64,000 nucleotides of DNA, taken from contig CAMPHF010000004.1 of NCBI GenBank assembly GCA_946885915.1, positions 192,167 to 256,166 on the forward strand, given 5' to 3'. The notes under the pieces were generated by a model, which was given only the letters and a program-made list of their open reading frames with translations, was not told where the DNA came from and ran no database searches. Shown piece after piece: positions 57,301 to 63,851 of this stretch (within the stretch, counting starts at the first letter, position 1; each line of letters starts with the position of its first letter). The position numbers were made by a program, and so were the translations under genes. This DNA comes from an uncultured Idiomarina sp. (GTDB taxonomy: Bacteria > Pseudomonadota > Gammaproteobacteria > Enterobacterales > Alteromonadaceae).

Positions 57301-58165
57301 CCTATTAGGCTCTGTTGTGTTAGAAACGAACGCTACCGGTGGCGTGTTGAGTCGAAGTTATTATGCACCGTTTGGGAGTCGCTTGAACGGTGATAAAGCT
57401 GGGCTTGGTTATACTGGTCACCTTGCGGATGATGATTTGGCGCTAGTGTATATGCAGGCACGATACTATGATCCAGTGATTGGGCGGTTTTACTCGAATG
57501 ATCCGGTTGGTTATACTGCCGCGAACCCAGTGATGTCATTTAATCGCTATATGTACGTTAATAACAATCCGTACAAATATAATGACCCAAATGGCGAATT
57601 CTTAAATTTCATTATTGGAGCGGCAGTTGGTGCTATAGCTGAGGCAGCAGTTCAAGTCGCTTTTGAAGGAAGAAGCATAACCGACTTAGACGGTGGGGCA
57701 ATTTTACAGTCTGCCGCCATTGGATCTCTTTCAGGTGGTGTTGGTGGCGCAACAAGCAAGTTAGCTGGAAGAGTAATTCAGTCTGCAACCAAGCCAGCAA
57801 ATGCATTTGCTAATGGAGCCTCTAAAGTTGCAACAGGGGCTGCTTCTGGCTCCCTAGGTGGAGCCGCAGGTGGTACTACTAATAGCGCTGTTACCCAATT
57901 GGTCGAGACTGGTACTATAGACGGCGGACAGGTAGCAGATGCTGCGACTACAGGTCTCGTTACTGGAGGATTTGGTGGGGCTGCAACAGGCCAAGTAAGA
58001 GCAAACGCAGCAAGTGCCACATTAGGTAGCCCTAGAGCAAATCCTGTTTTTACTTCAGCTCAACCGGGAGAGAGAGCGGCAGCAATTACAGGTGCAGCAG
58101 CTTCAACAGCTTCTTCAACAGTGACTAAAGCGATGAATAGTTGTGAACAGTCAGGAAATTGTTAG
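54338..58165 (+). CDS. RHS-repeat protein, core and C-terminal part with Cys-rich block (cassette 1)
   Basis: A 1275-residue frame continuing the preceding one. YD repeats run from about residue 95 to 780 (e.g. ISYNYNDIGWLTEIDYADP, YSYDENGNLQTLVFGD, YDGLGNMLNRVDGTDYLALH). Then comes a Cys-rich block at 56675-57257 with five C-x(3)-[GN]-x(4,7)-C-like units such as YSCPSGYSLSGTSC and YSCSSGWSLSGSTC. The RHS core follows: HTDLLGSVVLETNATGG, YMQARYYDPVIGRFYSNDP and the pretoxin NNNPYKYNDPNGEF. The variable C-terminus (about 190 residues, 57597-58165) is Gly/Ala-rich with hydrophobic stretches and no enzyme motif I recognise. GTG at 54338 has no good ribosome site, so independent translation is doubtful. 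Confidence 0.8.
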   Translation: MKGNARGSNGINAGILISNIDAARYPARLIKRDIVRNNDIFSSEYSSFNEYGVARQTHQYNNFSQHELYTKTTYLHDTSKWILNLPTERYRAPTSNFGTPFQEIIYNSRSFPSQISKMGQPALSYFYDELGEISRVEYHGSNTWREYRDYFRGVPTRITLPCATINSCHTINSSTSNTVVYQQQVNHEGRVTQAVDFNGNAISYNYNDIGWLTEIDYADPAWRDQLFTYERVTVSGDGMPGSSVDVGSWVQIMQQGDLRRRQYFDALLRPILTQTVDITNTATARYQTMAYDVDNRLTFRSFYSAVVDYSLGEAITYDGLGRVILRTRTSDGAQTSTTYLSGNTKQTIDPNGHLSTTSYLAYGAPNQSLATQIDITDVATTSINYNIFDQPVEITQGGVSERRIYDGLNQLCKIVRPETGITALSYNVNGQLLWQADGTTGSVTSCDHGAVSANHKVQYTYDNRAQLNRISFPDGTADKVYSYDENGNLQTLVFGDVSWVYDYNSRNLITREALSVDNQEYSFSWSYNSLGAVSTLSYPSGTTINFAPNALGQPTKVGGHIANARYHPNGQVKSYSYANGVTRTVTQDINGRLNALTDSLGGTERLQLELSYDSHDNLTELLDKVTPAYSVTDLAYDGADRLIYAEGSWGERQFEYDGLGNMLNRVDGTDYLALHYDSNNRLSSTSGSLQASYSYDARGNTIHNGRYGLEFNRAQQLVEANGIEYAYDGHNRRIKKSSQGGTAYTIYSQVGQLLLRVQANQQETESYYLGEQLVAELDRCNWSSCGENEYIEANKSCASGYQLNSNETECVQTDEEAASVSYSYSCPSGYSLSGTSCSKTEQRAATATVNYSCPLGGNYSSGAGQCVRQFSVYSKYPPSGDGVSCIGGFPGVVSNWECTETYAASESTSYSCSSGWSLSGSTCRRTLTESATRTTIYSCSAGWSLSGSRCSIVRKSGVIYSCPSGWTREGTMCSSTPSEQILRYQHTDLLGSVVLETNATGGVLSRSYYAPFGSRLNGDKAGLGYTGHLADDDLALVYMQARYYDPVIGRFYSNDPVGYTAANPVMSFNRYMYVNNNPYKYNDPNGEFLNFIIGAAVGAIAEAAVQVAFEGRSITDLDGGAILQSAAIGSLSGGVGGATSKLAGRVIQSATKPANAFANGASKVATGAASGSLGGAAGGTTNSAVTQLVETGTIDGGQVADAATTGLVTGGFGGAATGQVRANAASATLGSPRANPVFTSAQPGERAAAITGAAASTASSTVTKAMNSCEQSGNC
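56675..57257 (+). repeat. Cys-rich repeat block inside the RHS gene
   Basis: About 195 codons with some 20 cysteines. Five related units can be seen: YSCPSGYSLSGTSC, YSCPLGGNYSSGAGQC, YSCSSGWSLSGSTC, YSCSAGWSLSGSRC and YSCPSGWTREGTMC. Spacer phrases (SKTEQRAATATVN, RRTLTESATRTTI) are also alike. The block sits between the YD repeats and the RHS core. Most of it is copied at 60838-61286. Confidence 0.85.
56809..57513 (+). repeat. Long direct duplication of the RHS core, copy 1
   Basis: By eye this segment is identical to 60838-61509 over its first 672 bases (offset 4029). It then differs only at 57481 and 57492 before diverging just after GATCCGGTTGG, where the C-terminal domains differ. Identity ends at the variable toxin boundary. 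Confidence 0.9.
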
Positions 58166-58167
58166 AT

Positions 58168-58413
58168 ATGCAAACTAAATCAAATAAATACGTGTCACGA
58201 AAACTATTATTAGGTTATTTGGTTGTATATCCTTTTTACTATGTAATAGCTATGTTTTTGGCTACTATCATTCTGATGTTTATATTTGATTGGAGTTTTC
58301 AGTTTTCTGAGAAAATATTTTATATATTAGCTCTAATAATGTGGCTTGTAAGTTATGTTGCACATTTTGATATTTTAAGGCACGCCTTGAGTTTACGGAA
58401 ATCTCTAGAATAG
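58168..58413 (+). CDS. Small membrane protein, candidate immunity protein of RHS cassette 1
   Basis: An 81-residue protein with two, possibly three, hydrophobic segments (about 12-40 and 48-68). I know no family for it. The ATG at 58168 lies 2 bases after the RHS stop and has AGGAAA nine bases upstream. RHS and other polymorphic toxins are normally followed directly by their immunity gene, so this is the candidate; the membrane location would suit a membrane-acting toxin. A terminator follows closely. Confidence 0.6.
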   Translation: MQTKSNKYVSRKLLLGYLVVYPFYYVIAMFLATIILMFIFDWSFQFSEKIFYILALIMWLVSYVAHFDILRHALSLRKSLE

Positions 58414-58427
58414 TTAACTTTGAATCC

Positions 58428-58458
58428 AAAGCCTCGCCCTCGCGGGGCTTTGTTTTTT
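58428..58458 (+). terminator. Rho-independent terminator after RHS cassette 1
   Basis: AAAGCCTCGC, loop CCTC, GCGGGGCTTT, then G and six T. The same element recurs at 62410-62441 after cassette 2, with flanking bases also conserved (TTTGAA before it). Confidence 0.9.
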
Positions 58459-58485
58459 GCTCGCATCAACGCAAGTGGTCGCTGT

Positions 58486-58791
58486 TCAATATTCAGATGA
58501 GGCGGTGCAAGGTTTCGTATCAATGCCATGTTTGGTGGCAAAAGCTATCAGTTTCTTATCGTAAAAGTTCATATCCCGTTGGTAACGGCAGAAGAACTTT
58601 ATTTCTGCATTTTCTTGGTCATAGATAGCCCGAATATCGTTTTCCCCAGCATCAATGGAGTAAGAGCCATCGTCTAGCTGATAAGTGGATTGGCCTCCGA
58701 CAAAGCTCTCTTTAGTCAATAAAGAGAGCACCTCTTCAACTCGCTCTGGCGGCACAGCTCGAAAGTTAGTTTTGCAGTAAGGCATGAACAT
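58486..58791 (-). CDS. Hypothetical protein in the RHS island
   Basis: A 101-residue soluble protein I do not recognise. Composition is balanced and protein-like: YCKTNFRAVPPERVEEVLSL near the start, then YQLDDGSYSIDAGENDIRAI and EIKFFCRYQRDMNFYDKKLI. No signal or membrane segment. It lies on the minus strand between cassette 1 and the disrupted gene. The ribosome site is weak and the start could be 58791 or two codons later. Confidence 0.5.
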   Translation of the reverse strand: MFMPYCKTNFRAVPPERVEEVLSLLTKESFVGGQSTYQLDDGSYSIDAGENDIRAIYDQENAEIKFFCRYQRDMNFYDKKLIAFATKHGIDTKPCTASSEY

Positions 58792-59103
58792 CGACTCTGG
58801 TTGCTATTGCTGTTTAGAGATTATAGACAATAACCGAGTCTGAATGTCGCTTTTTCTGTCATAGGGTGCTTGTTCCACGTTCACGGTTTTCGTGTTCCGC
58901 CTTAAAATCTCTTACTGTGCCATTTTGGGTATCAAGGTGTGCCATTTAGGCGGTAATTTCCAGGTAGATATTCCCATGAAAAGGAACACGTTAGCACCTT
59001 TAGGGGAAACGCTTGGTGACATTTTGATGGAACACGGAAACCATCAAAGTGGAACAAAAACTATTTGTGTGAGTGAAGTATTTGTCAGTCGAAATTGACA
59101 GGT
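58792..59103. other. Intergenic stretch of the island, no recognisable gene
   Basis: About 312 bases with no gene I can support. An open frame at 58892-59098 has no recognisable content. A perfect hairpin TTTGATGG (59023-59030) / CCATCAAA (59041-59048) with a 10-base loop is the only clear structure. Short echoes of GGAACACG/CGTGTTCC occur at 58888-58895, 58983-58990 and 59029-59036. It may be debris from earlier insertions. Confidence 0.4.
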
Positions 59104-59603
59104 TTATTTGAAGCAAGGATGGTTACTAGCCAAGATCCAATGAAGTGTTTTGGTACAAACCATACTGTCTGCTTCGTCGCTAAATGTAGGGGGCAAACTA
59201 AGCCCGATCTCTATAACTCTTCCTAGATCTGAGGATAGTCTTTGCTCGAATTGGTCTCTATCACCCGACGAAGAAGATGGTGTCAGCAGTTCGTTGAGCA
59301 TTATTCCCATATCCAGATTTTTGAGTGTTCGGTATTTATAGCCAAACAAAAATAGAAAAAGTGCATAAGCATATTGCTCGGCTGTCGTTGGCCTTAAATG
59401 CTTACACTCTCGGATTTGATTGAGTGTGATAAAAAGCAGTGCGTTGAGCGAGTCGAGTGATCTCGCTTCAAACTGTGTTTGCCTTTGACTAGGGTACGAT
59501 TGCTTTAAAGCGCTGAGCGGTATTTTGTAAACATCCCTTAAAATAGTACCAGTGATTTTTTAGTGTGTCTGTGGATAATAACTTTAACTACGGAGACAAA
59601 ATA

Positions 59604-59870
59604 ATGCGTAAGTCACGTTTTACTGAAACACAGATCCTGAAAGTTTTGAAAGAAGTTGAATCAGGCCGTCAGGTGAAAGATGTTTGCCGCGAGTACGGAA
59701 TTGCTGATGCGACTTATTACAACTGGAAATCGAAATATGGCGGCATGGAAGTTTCGGATATCAAGCGGCTGAAAGAGCTTGAGGAAGAGAATTCCAAGCT
59801 TAAGCGTATGTACGCCGATATGGCACTTGAGAACACAGCACTCAAGGATGTTATCGAAAAAAAGCTCTGA
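59604..59870 (+). CDS. IS3-family transposase OrfA
   Basis: The 88-residue N-terminal DNA-binding part of the transposase. It has a helix-turn-helix (KSRFTETQILKVLKEVESG, then VCREYGIADATYYNWKSKYG) and a leucine-zipper helix (RLKELEEENSKLKRMYADMA). The ATG at 59604 has GGAG upstream; the frame opens earlier at a GTG at 59565. A-AAA-AAG at 59858-59864, just before its stop, would allow a -1 frameshift into orfB, the usual IS3 way to make OrfAB. Confidence 0.92.
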   Translation: MRKSRFTETQILKVLKEVESGRQVKDVCREYGIADATYYNWKSKYGGMEVSDIKRLKELEEENSKLKRMYADMALENTALKDVIEKKL

Positions 59871-60714
59871 CGCCGGCAGCCAAGCGCGAAACCGTCGATT
59901 ATTTAGTATCAGAGTACGGTTTGAGTGTAAGGCGGAGTTGCAAGGCACTAAAGCTAAGCCGCTCGGTTTATACATATCAACCTGATACAAGCAAAGACGA
60001 TGAGGTTATCGAAGCGCTTCTGTCGGCGGTTGAACGCTACCCTCGTTATGGGTTTAAAAAGCTCTTTCATGTGCTGCGCCGAGCAGGTCATCGCTGGAAC
60101 CATAAACGCTTGCACCGTGTGTATTGTGCATTAAAGCTGAACATGCGACGTAAAGGAAAAAAGCGACTTCCAAGTCGCAACCCTGAACCGTTAGCTGCTC
60201 CGGAGTCTTGAACCAAAGCTGGTCTGCAGATTTTATGAGTGATGCATTGTATTGCGGCCGACGCTTCCGAACCTTTAATGTGGTGGATGACTTCAACCGC
60301 GAAGCGTTGGCGATAGAGATTGATTTAAACTTACCGGCAGCACGGGTTATTAGAACATTAGACCGTCTCGCAGCATGGCGTGGCTATCCAAAGCAGATTC
60401 GCATGGACAATGGGCCTGAGTTTATATCAATAGCATTAGCTGAATGGGCAGAAGAAAACAAAGTTCATCTCGAGTTTATCAAACCTGGAAAGCCGACCCA
60501 GAACTCATATGTTGAACGCTTTAACCGAACTTATCGAAATGAAGTACTTGACTACTATGTCTTCAGAAGCCTACGAGAAGTTCGAGAAATAACAGATAAT
60601 TGGCTGCCACAGTATAACGATGAGCGGCCACATGAATCACTTGGTAACCTGACGCCGTCAGAATATCGATTGGTAAAAACGAACGAACAGACCTCTAAAA
60701 ATACGTGGCACTAA
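59855..60714 (+). pseudogene. IS3-family transposase OrfB, frameshifted
   Basis: The catalytic part, DDE/rve integrase. The first segment (frame entered at the slippery site near 59858, to 60211) reads KKALTPAAKRETVDYLVSEY, SVRRSCKALKLSRSVYTYQP and YPRYGFKKLFHVLRRAGH. The second (60208-60714, next frame) starts NQSWSADFMSDALYCGRRFR, with the catalytic residues in SADFMSD, RMDNGPEF and VERFNRTYRNE. The frames meet at PEPLAAPES, where an intact relative continues without a break, so one base is missing around 60206-60209. This could be real decay or a sequencing error. Confidence 0.85.
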
Positions 60715-60837
60715 CTAGGGGATGTTTACAATTTCATCTAAGCAGTGCCAGCTAAACAGCTTTCTAAATAATTTCCCTCCGTATTGAATTGCAAACTGCT
60801 TCAGGGATGACTCTATCGGAACTCGATGGTCGATCTG

Positions 60838-61542
60838 TAGTTGCCCATCAGGTTATAGCCTGTCGGGCACAAGCTGCAGTAAGACTGAACAGCGAGCAGC
60901 AACGGCAACGGTGAATTATAGTTGTCCGCTTGGTGGCAATTACAGTAGCGGCGCAGGGCAATGTGTGCGGCAATTTAGTGTATACAGCAAATATCCGCCG
61001 AGTGGAGATGGGGTGAGCTGTATAGGCGGCTTTCCTGGGGTGGTGAGTAATTGGGAATGTACGGAAACATATGCGGCCAGTGAAAGTACGAGCTATTCCT
61101 GCAGTTCGGGATGGAGCTTAAGTGGTAGCACTTGCCGTCGAACGCTAACGGAATCGGCAACACGGACTACAATTTATTCGTGTTCAGCAGGCTGGAGCTT
61201 AAGCGGTAGCCGCTGCTCGATAGTGAGAAAGTCGGGGGTGATATATTCGTGTCCAAGTGGCTGGACGAGAGAGGGAACGATGTGCAGTAGCACGCCTTCA
61301 GAGCAGATATTACGCTACCAGCATACCGACCTATTAGGCTCTGTTGTGTTAGAAACGAACGCTACCGGTGGCGTGTTGAGTCGAAGTTATTATGCACCGT
61401 TTGGGAGTCGCTTGAACGGTGATAAAGCTGGGCTTGGTTATACTGGTCACCTTGCGGATGATGATTTGGCGCTAGTGTATATGCAGGCACGATACTATGA
61501 TCCAGTGATCGGGCGGTTTTATTCGAATGATCCGGTTGGGTT
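60838..61542 (+). repeat. Long direct duplication of the RHS core, copy 2
   Basis: Partner of 56809-57513, starting at TAGTTGCCCATCAGG. The 5' junction cuts into the disrupted minus-strand gene. Confidence 0.9.
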
Positions 61543-62089
61543 TACAAACATTCACACATTTAATAGATATGCATACGCCAATAACAATCCGTATAAATAT
61601 GTTGACCCTGATGGTCGTGAGGTGAAGGTTCAGTGGCATGAAGTAGCGTTTGGTGATTATCATACCCTTATACGTATCAAGCCTGAAAATCAGCGTGAAT
61701 TAGATAAAACAATATTCTCGAATATCGATACGGATGGAAAGAGATACGCTACGTTAGGGGCTGGACCAGAGGGTTTCTTAGGAGAAAATTTAGTTAGTAA
61801 TATAAACAGGGAAAATGATGCGGCACCTCATAGTGGGGGCTTAGATATTGAAATTCCAAGTAGTTACAAAAATGAAGACGCATTTATTAATAAACTGTTT
61901 GAGTTGGATAGTAATTATGATGACAAAGCTGATTATGACTTCTTCCCAGATAACTCGGAAGAAGGTAACAATTCAAACTCTTACGTTTCGGGAATATTGA
62001 AGGCTGCGGGCGCAACACTGCCGAAGCCACCGACTTCTGTACCGGGTTATGACAAACCATTGGATAACAAGGAGTTTGAAAAAAGATGA
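60838..62089 (+). CDS. Displaced RHS C-terminal cassette 2 (orphan core plus variable C-terminus)
   Basis: An orphan RHS tip with no signal peptide, YD repeats or ribosome site (an in-frame GTG at 60911 is the first start). It carries the copied Cys-rich block and RHS core, then NNNPYKYVDPDGREVKVQW. The new C-terminus of about 160 residues (61606-62089) holds VAFGDYHTLIRIKPEN, GGLDIEIPSSYKNEDAFINK and YDFFPDNSEEGNNSNSYVSG. The H...NSNS layout hints at a papain- or NlpC-like fold but this is weak. It overlaps the next gene as ATGA. It is probably a silent cassette unless recombined into cassette 1. Confidence 0.75.
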
Positions 62090-62394
62090 CGCTTATTAAA
62101 TATCCAATAACATTCATAACCATATTTGGTGCAGTAACGAGCTTAGCTATCAAGATTTTCGGTATTCAATACGATGATTCATTCTTGGCCTTGGCGTTTA
62201 TGGTTGTGTCTTGGAGCTTGTCGATAATAATTGGAACTGTTGAACAAATCATTATTACCTCTAATATTGAACTGATTTCTACCAACTCATATTGGTTGGC
62301 TATAATTTTAGGTATCTGCGTAGCTTATATAGTGGATACACAAATGAAAAAGTTGATTCTTCGATTTAAGAAAGGTAAATCCGAAAAATTTTAA
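62086..62394 (+). CDS. Small membrane protein, candidate immunity protein of RHS cassette 2
   Basis: A 102-residue protein with three hydrophobic segments (about 7-27, 31-55 and 66-84) and a basic tail (LILRFKKGKSEKF). No family recognised. Its ATG overlaps the stop of cassette 2 as ATGA, with AAGGAG about 12 bases upstream, so it is translationally coupled to the toxin tip. This is the normal place for an immunity gene. Confidence 0.6.
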   Translation: MTLIKYPITFITIFGAVTSLAIKIFGIQYDDSFLALAFMVVSWSLSIIIGTVEQIIITSNIELISTNSYWLAIILGICVAYIVDTQMKKLILRFKKGKSEKF

Positions 62395-62409
62395 AACTCC
62401 TTTGAACCC

Positions 62410-62441
62410 AAAGCCTCGCCCTCGCGGGGCTTTGTTTTTTT
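62410..62441 (+). terminator. Rho-independent terminator after RHS cassette 2
   Basis: A second copy of the terminator at 58428: AAAGCCTCGC, CCTC loop, GCGGGGCTTT, G and seven T, again preceded by TTTGAA. Each cassette seems to carry its own copy. Confidence 0.9.
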
Positions 62442-62541
62442 GGTGCTCAATGCAGCAGGCATCAGTAACCAAGCTATACTGCTAACGAACTGTATTAGTT
62501 TAATTTTATTGATATTTTACTATGGCTCGTAGTGTCGATTA

Positions 62542-63132
62542 ATGTATATGCAGGCACGATACTATGATCCAGTGATTGGGCGGTTTTATTCGAATGATCC
62601 CATCGGATTCCGTGATGTGCATAGTTTTAACCGCTATGCATATGCCAACAATAATCCTTATAAATACGTTGATCCTGATGGAAGAAAAGTAAAGGTTGCT
62701 GCGAATTTGCAACAAGACTATGACAAAGCTAAGGCTTATTTATCCTCTAGGTCTAGTGTTGCGAAAGCATATTTCAATAGAATAGAAAACAGTGACCAGA
62801 CTGTTGTAATTGAAAAGACCTCTGGTGGGTCGTCGTCTACTGTAGGAGATGCTGTTATGGGAGACGCGATAAAATGGAATCCACAGGAGGGGCTTGTCAC
62901 ATCTGATGGAAGTCAAAGTCCAGCAACAGGCTTGATTCATGAAATTATTCATGTATTGGTTAATGAGGATGGAGTCCCAAAATCACAACAAGATCAAGTT
63001 ACAATTATCAAGGAGAACAGTGTGAATTCACAGACAGGGGAAGGAAGTCGCCAGAATCATAATGATGGGCAAGTCAAAAAGGTGAGTGGGCCAACTTGCA
63101 GGCCGTCAGGTGAAGGAGAAACATGTGGCTAA
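62542..63132 (+). CDS. Displaced RHS C-terminal cassette 3 with HEIIH metallopeptidase toxin domain
   Basis: A 196-residue orphan RHS tip. It begins within the core (YMQARYYDPVIGRFYSNDPI) and reaches the pretoxin motif NNNPYKYVDPDGRKVKV. The C-terminal 145 residues contain YDKAKAYLSSRSSVAKAYFN, GDAIKWNPQEG and the zinc motif GLIHEIIHVLVNEDG (HExxH). This order resembles the M91 metallopeptidases (NleD-like effectors) found as RHS and other polymorphic toxin tips. Substrate is unknown. No ribosome site is seen before the ATG, so it is likely a silent cassette. It overlaps the next gene by 8 bases. Confidence 0.78.
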   Translation: MYMQARYYDPVIGRFYSNDPIGFRDVHSFNRYAYANNNPYKYVDPDGRKVKVAANLQQDYDKAKAYLSSRSSVAKAYFNRIENSDQTVVIEKTSGGSSSTVGDAVMGDAIKWNPQEGLVTSDGSQSPATGLIHEIIHVLVNEDGVPKSQQDQVTIIKENSVNSQTGEGSRQNHNDGQVKKVSGPTCRPSGEGETCG

Positions 63133-63580
63133 AAAATATTTAATAATATTGTTCGCTATTTTTATATTTGGGTGTGCTGATGGCACTTATGTTGATATTT
63201 ATTACGATGGATTTTGGACTAAACATAGGGTCTATCAGAGCGAACAAGGGCTAGTTGATGACGCTAGTATTATGATGCTAAAAGTTAAATTGAGTGACTT
63301 ACCGATTAAAAGCAAGGAGTTAATGTTTGATGGTTACTCGACAATTGAGGGAGCAACAATACCTCAAGATATAGTTTTTATGCTCGTGGTGACAGATAAA
63401 AAGGGTCAAACTATAAAGAAAGTGATTGGTGACAGTATGTACCTTTATGATCCGCTTAGGGATGAATTTAAGCAATTGAACGATAAGGAAAAAAATTATC
63501 TTCGCTGTTTATTTTATGAAATTTCAACGGAGCATGTCGTACCTGCCAAACTTGCAGGCCATTGCAGAACACAGGAGTGA
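63125..63580 (+). CDS. Predicted lipoprotein, candidate immunity protein of RHS cassette 3
   Basis: A 151-residue protein starting at GTG (VAKKYLIILFAIFIFGCADG) with a signal segment ending in a lipobox-like IFGC, so probably lipid-anchored. The GTG has AAGGAG six bases upstream, far better than the earlier frame opening at 63086. The mature part (YVDIYYDGFWTKHRVYQSEQ, LRCLFYEISTEHVVPA) has no known motif. Position right after the HEIIH toxin tip makes it the immunity candidate, possibly acting in the periplasm. Confidence 0.62.
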   Translation: MAKKYLIILFAIFIFGCADGTYVDIYYDGFWTKHRVYQSEQGLVDDASIMMLKVKLSDLPIKSKELMFDGYSTIEGATIPQDIVFMLVVTDKKGQTIKKVIGDSMYLYDPLRDEFKQLNDKEKNYLRCLFYEISTEHVVPAKLAGHCRTQE

Positions 63581-63607
63581 TTTAGAGGGTGTTGAGGGTG
63601 TTCAATA

Positions 63608-63851
63608 GTAAGCGTCGCTAGTAGCACACCTAGGCACACTGTTGCAGATGACCTAATTTATCACCACGTTTCAATCAACGAGGTGATTTATGAGTCGTAT
63701 CTATCGCAGCCACGCGCAGTGGCTAGAACTTTTTAATGCTTTTGAACAAAGCGATCAAACCCAAACAGCGTTTTGTATTGAGCAAGGTATCAACCCTAAG
63801 TATTTCAGTAAACGTCGCCGCGAGCAGGGCAACCGCATGAATGCTCATTAA
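63608..63851 (+). mobile_element. IS66-family left-end remnant
   Basis: GTAAGCGTCGC at 63608-63618 looks like an IS66-type terminal repeat. It is followed about 80 bases later by a truncated TnpA-like frame. The element stops after about 240 bases; no TnpB or TnpC is seen. Confidence 0.5.
63690..63851 (+). pseudogene. IS66 TnpA-like accessory protein, truncated
   Basis: A 53-residue frame, MSRIYRSHAQWLELFNAFEQ, then TQTAFCIEQGINPKYFSKRR. The W-x-x-L ... FC-x-x-x-GI-x-x-x-x-F pattern is the helix-turn-helix of IS66 OrfA (TnpA). Relatives are about twice as long; this one ends soon after the helix-turn-helix, at GNRMNAH. GAGGTG lies about eight bases before the ATG. Confidence 0.6.

Larger units (their letters stand above)
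59526..60730 (+). mobile_element. IS3-family insertion sequence, IS407-type, 1205 bp
   Basis: Ends carry the inverted repeat TGTAAACATCCC (59526-59537 and, inverted, 60719-60730). Flanks show a 4-bp target duplication ATTT (59522-59525 and 60731-60734), the size typical of the IS407 group. Inside are orfA and orfB with a DDE motif and an A-AAA-AAG slippery site at 59858-59864. orfB has a one-base deletion near 60207, so this copy may be inactive. Confidence 0.93.
59104..60837 (-). pseudogene. Minus-strand gene of unknown function, split by the IS3-family element and truncated at its 5' end
   Basis: The C-terminal 140 codons lie at 59104-59525 and about 35 more codons at 60731-60837, on the other side of the IS. 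When the IS and one copy of the ATTT target duplication are removed, the frame is continuous: KLFRKLFSWHCLDE, then IPLSALKQSYPSQRQTQFEA, SLNALLFITLNQIREC, TAEQYAYALFLFLFGYKYRT and finally LHWILASNHPCFK before the stop. I do not recognise the family. The 5' end is lost where the duplicated RHS core begins at 60838. So two events hit one gene. Confidence 0.7.

Noticed and set aside
58892..59098. Plus-strand 68-codon ORF in the island
   Set aside because: GTG start, no ribosome site, no recognisable motif; overlaps a hairpin.
60911..62089. Independent gene starting at GTG 60911
   Set aside because: No ribosome site and it begins inside the copied Cys-rich block; better seen as a silent cassette.
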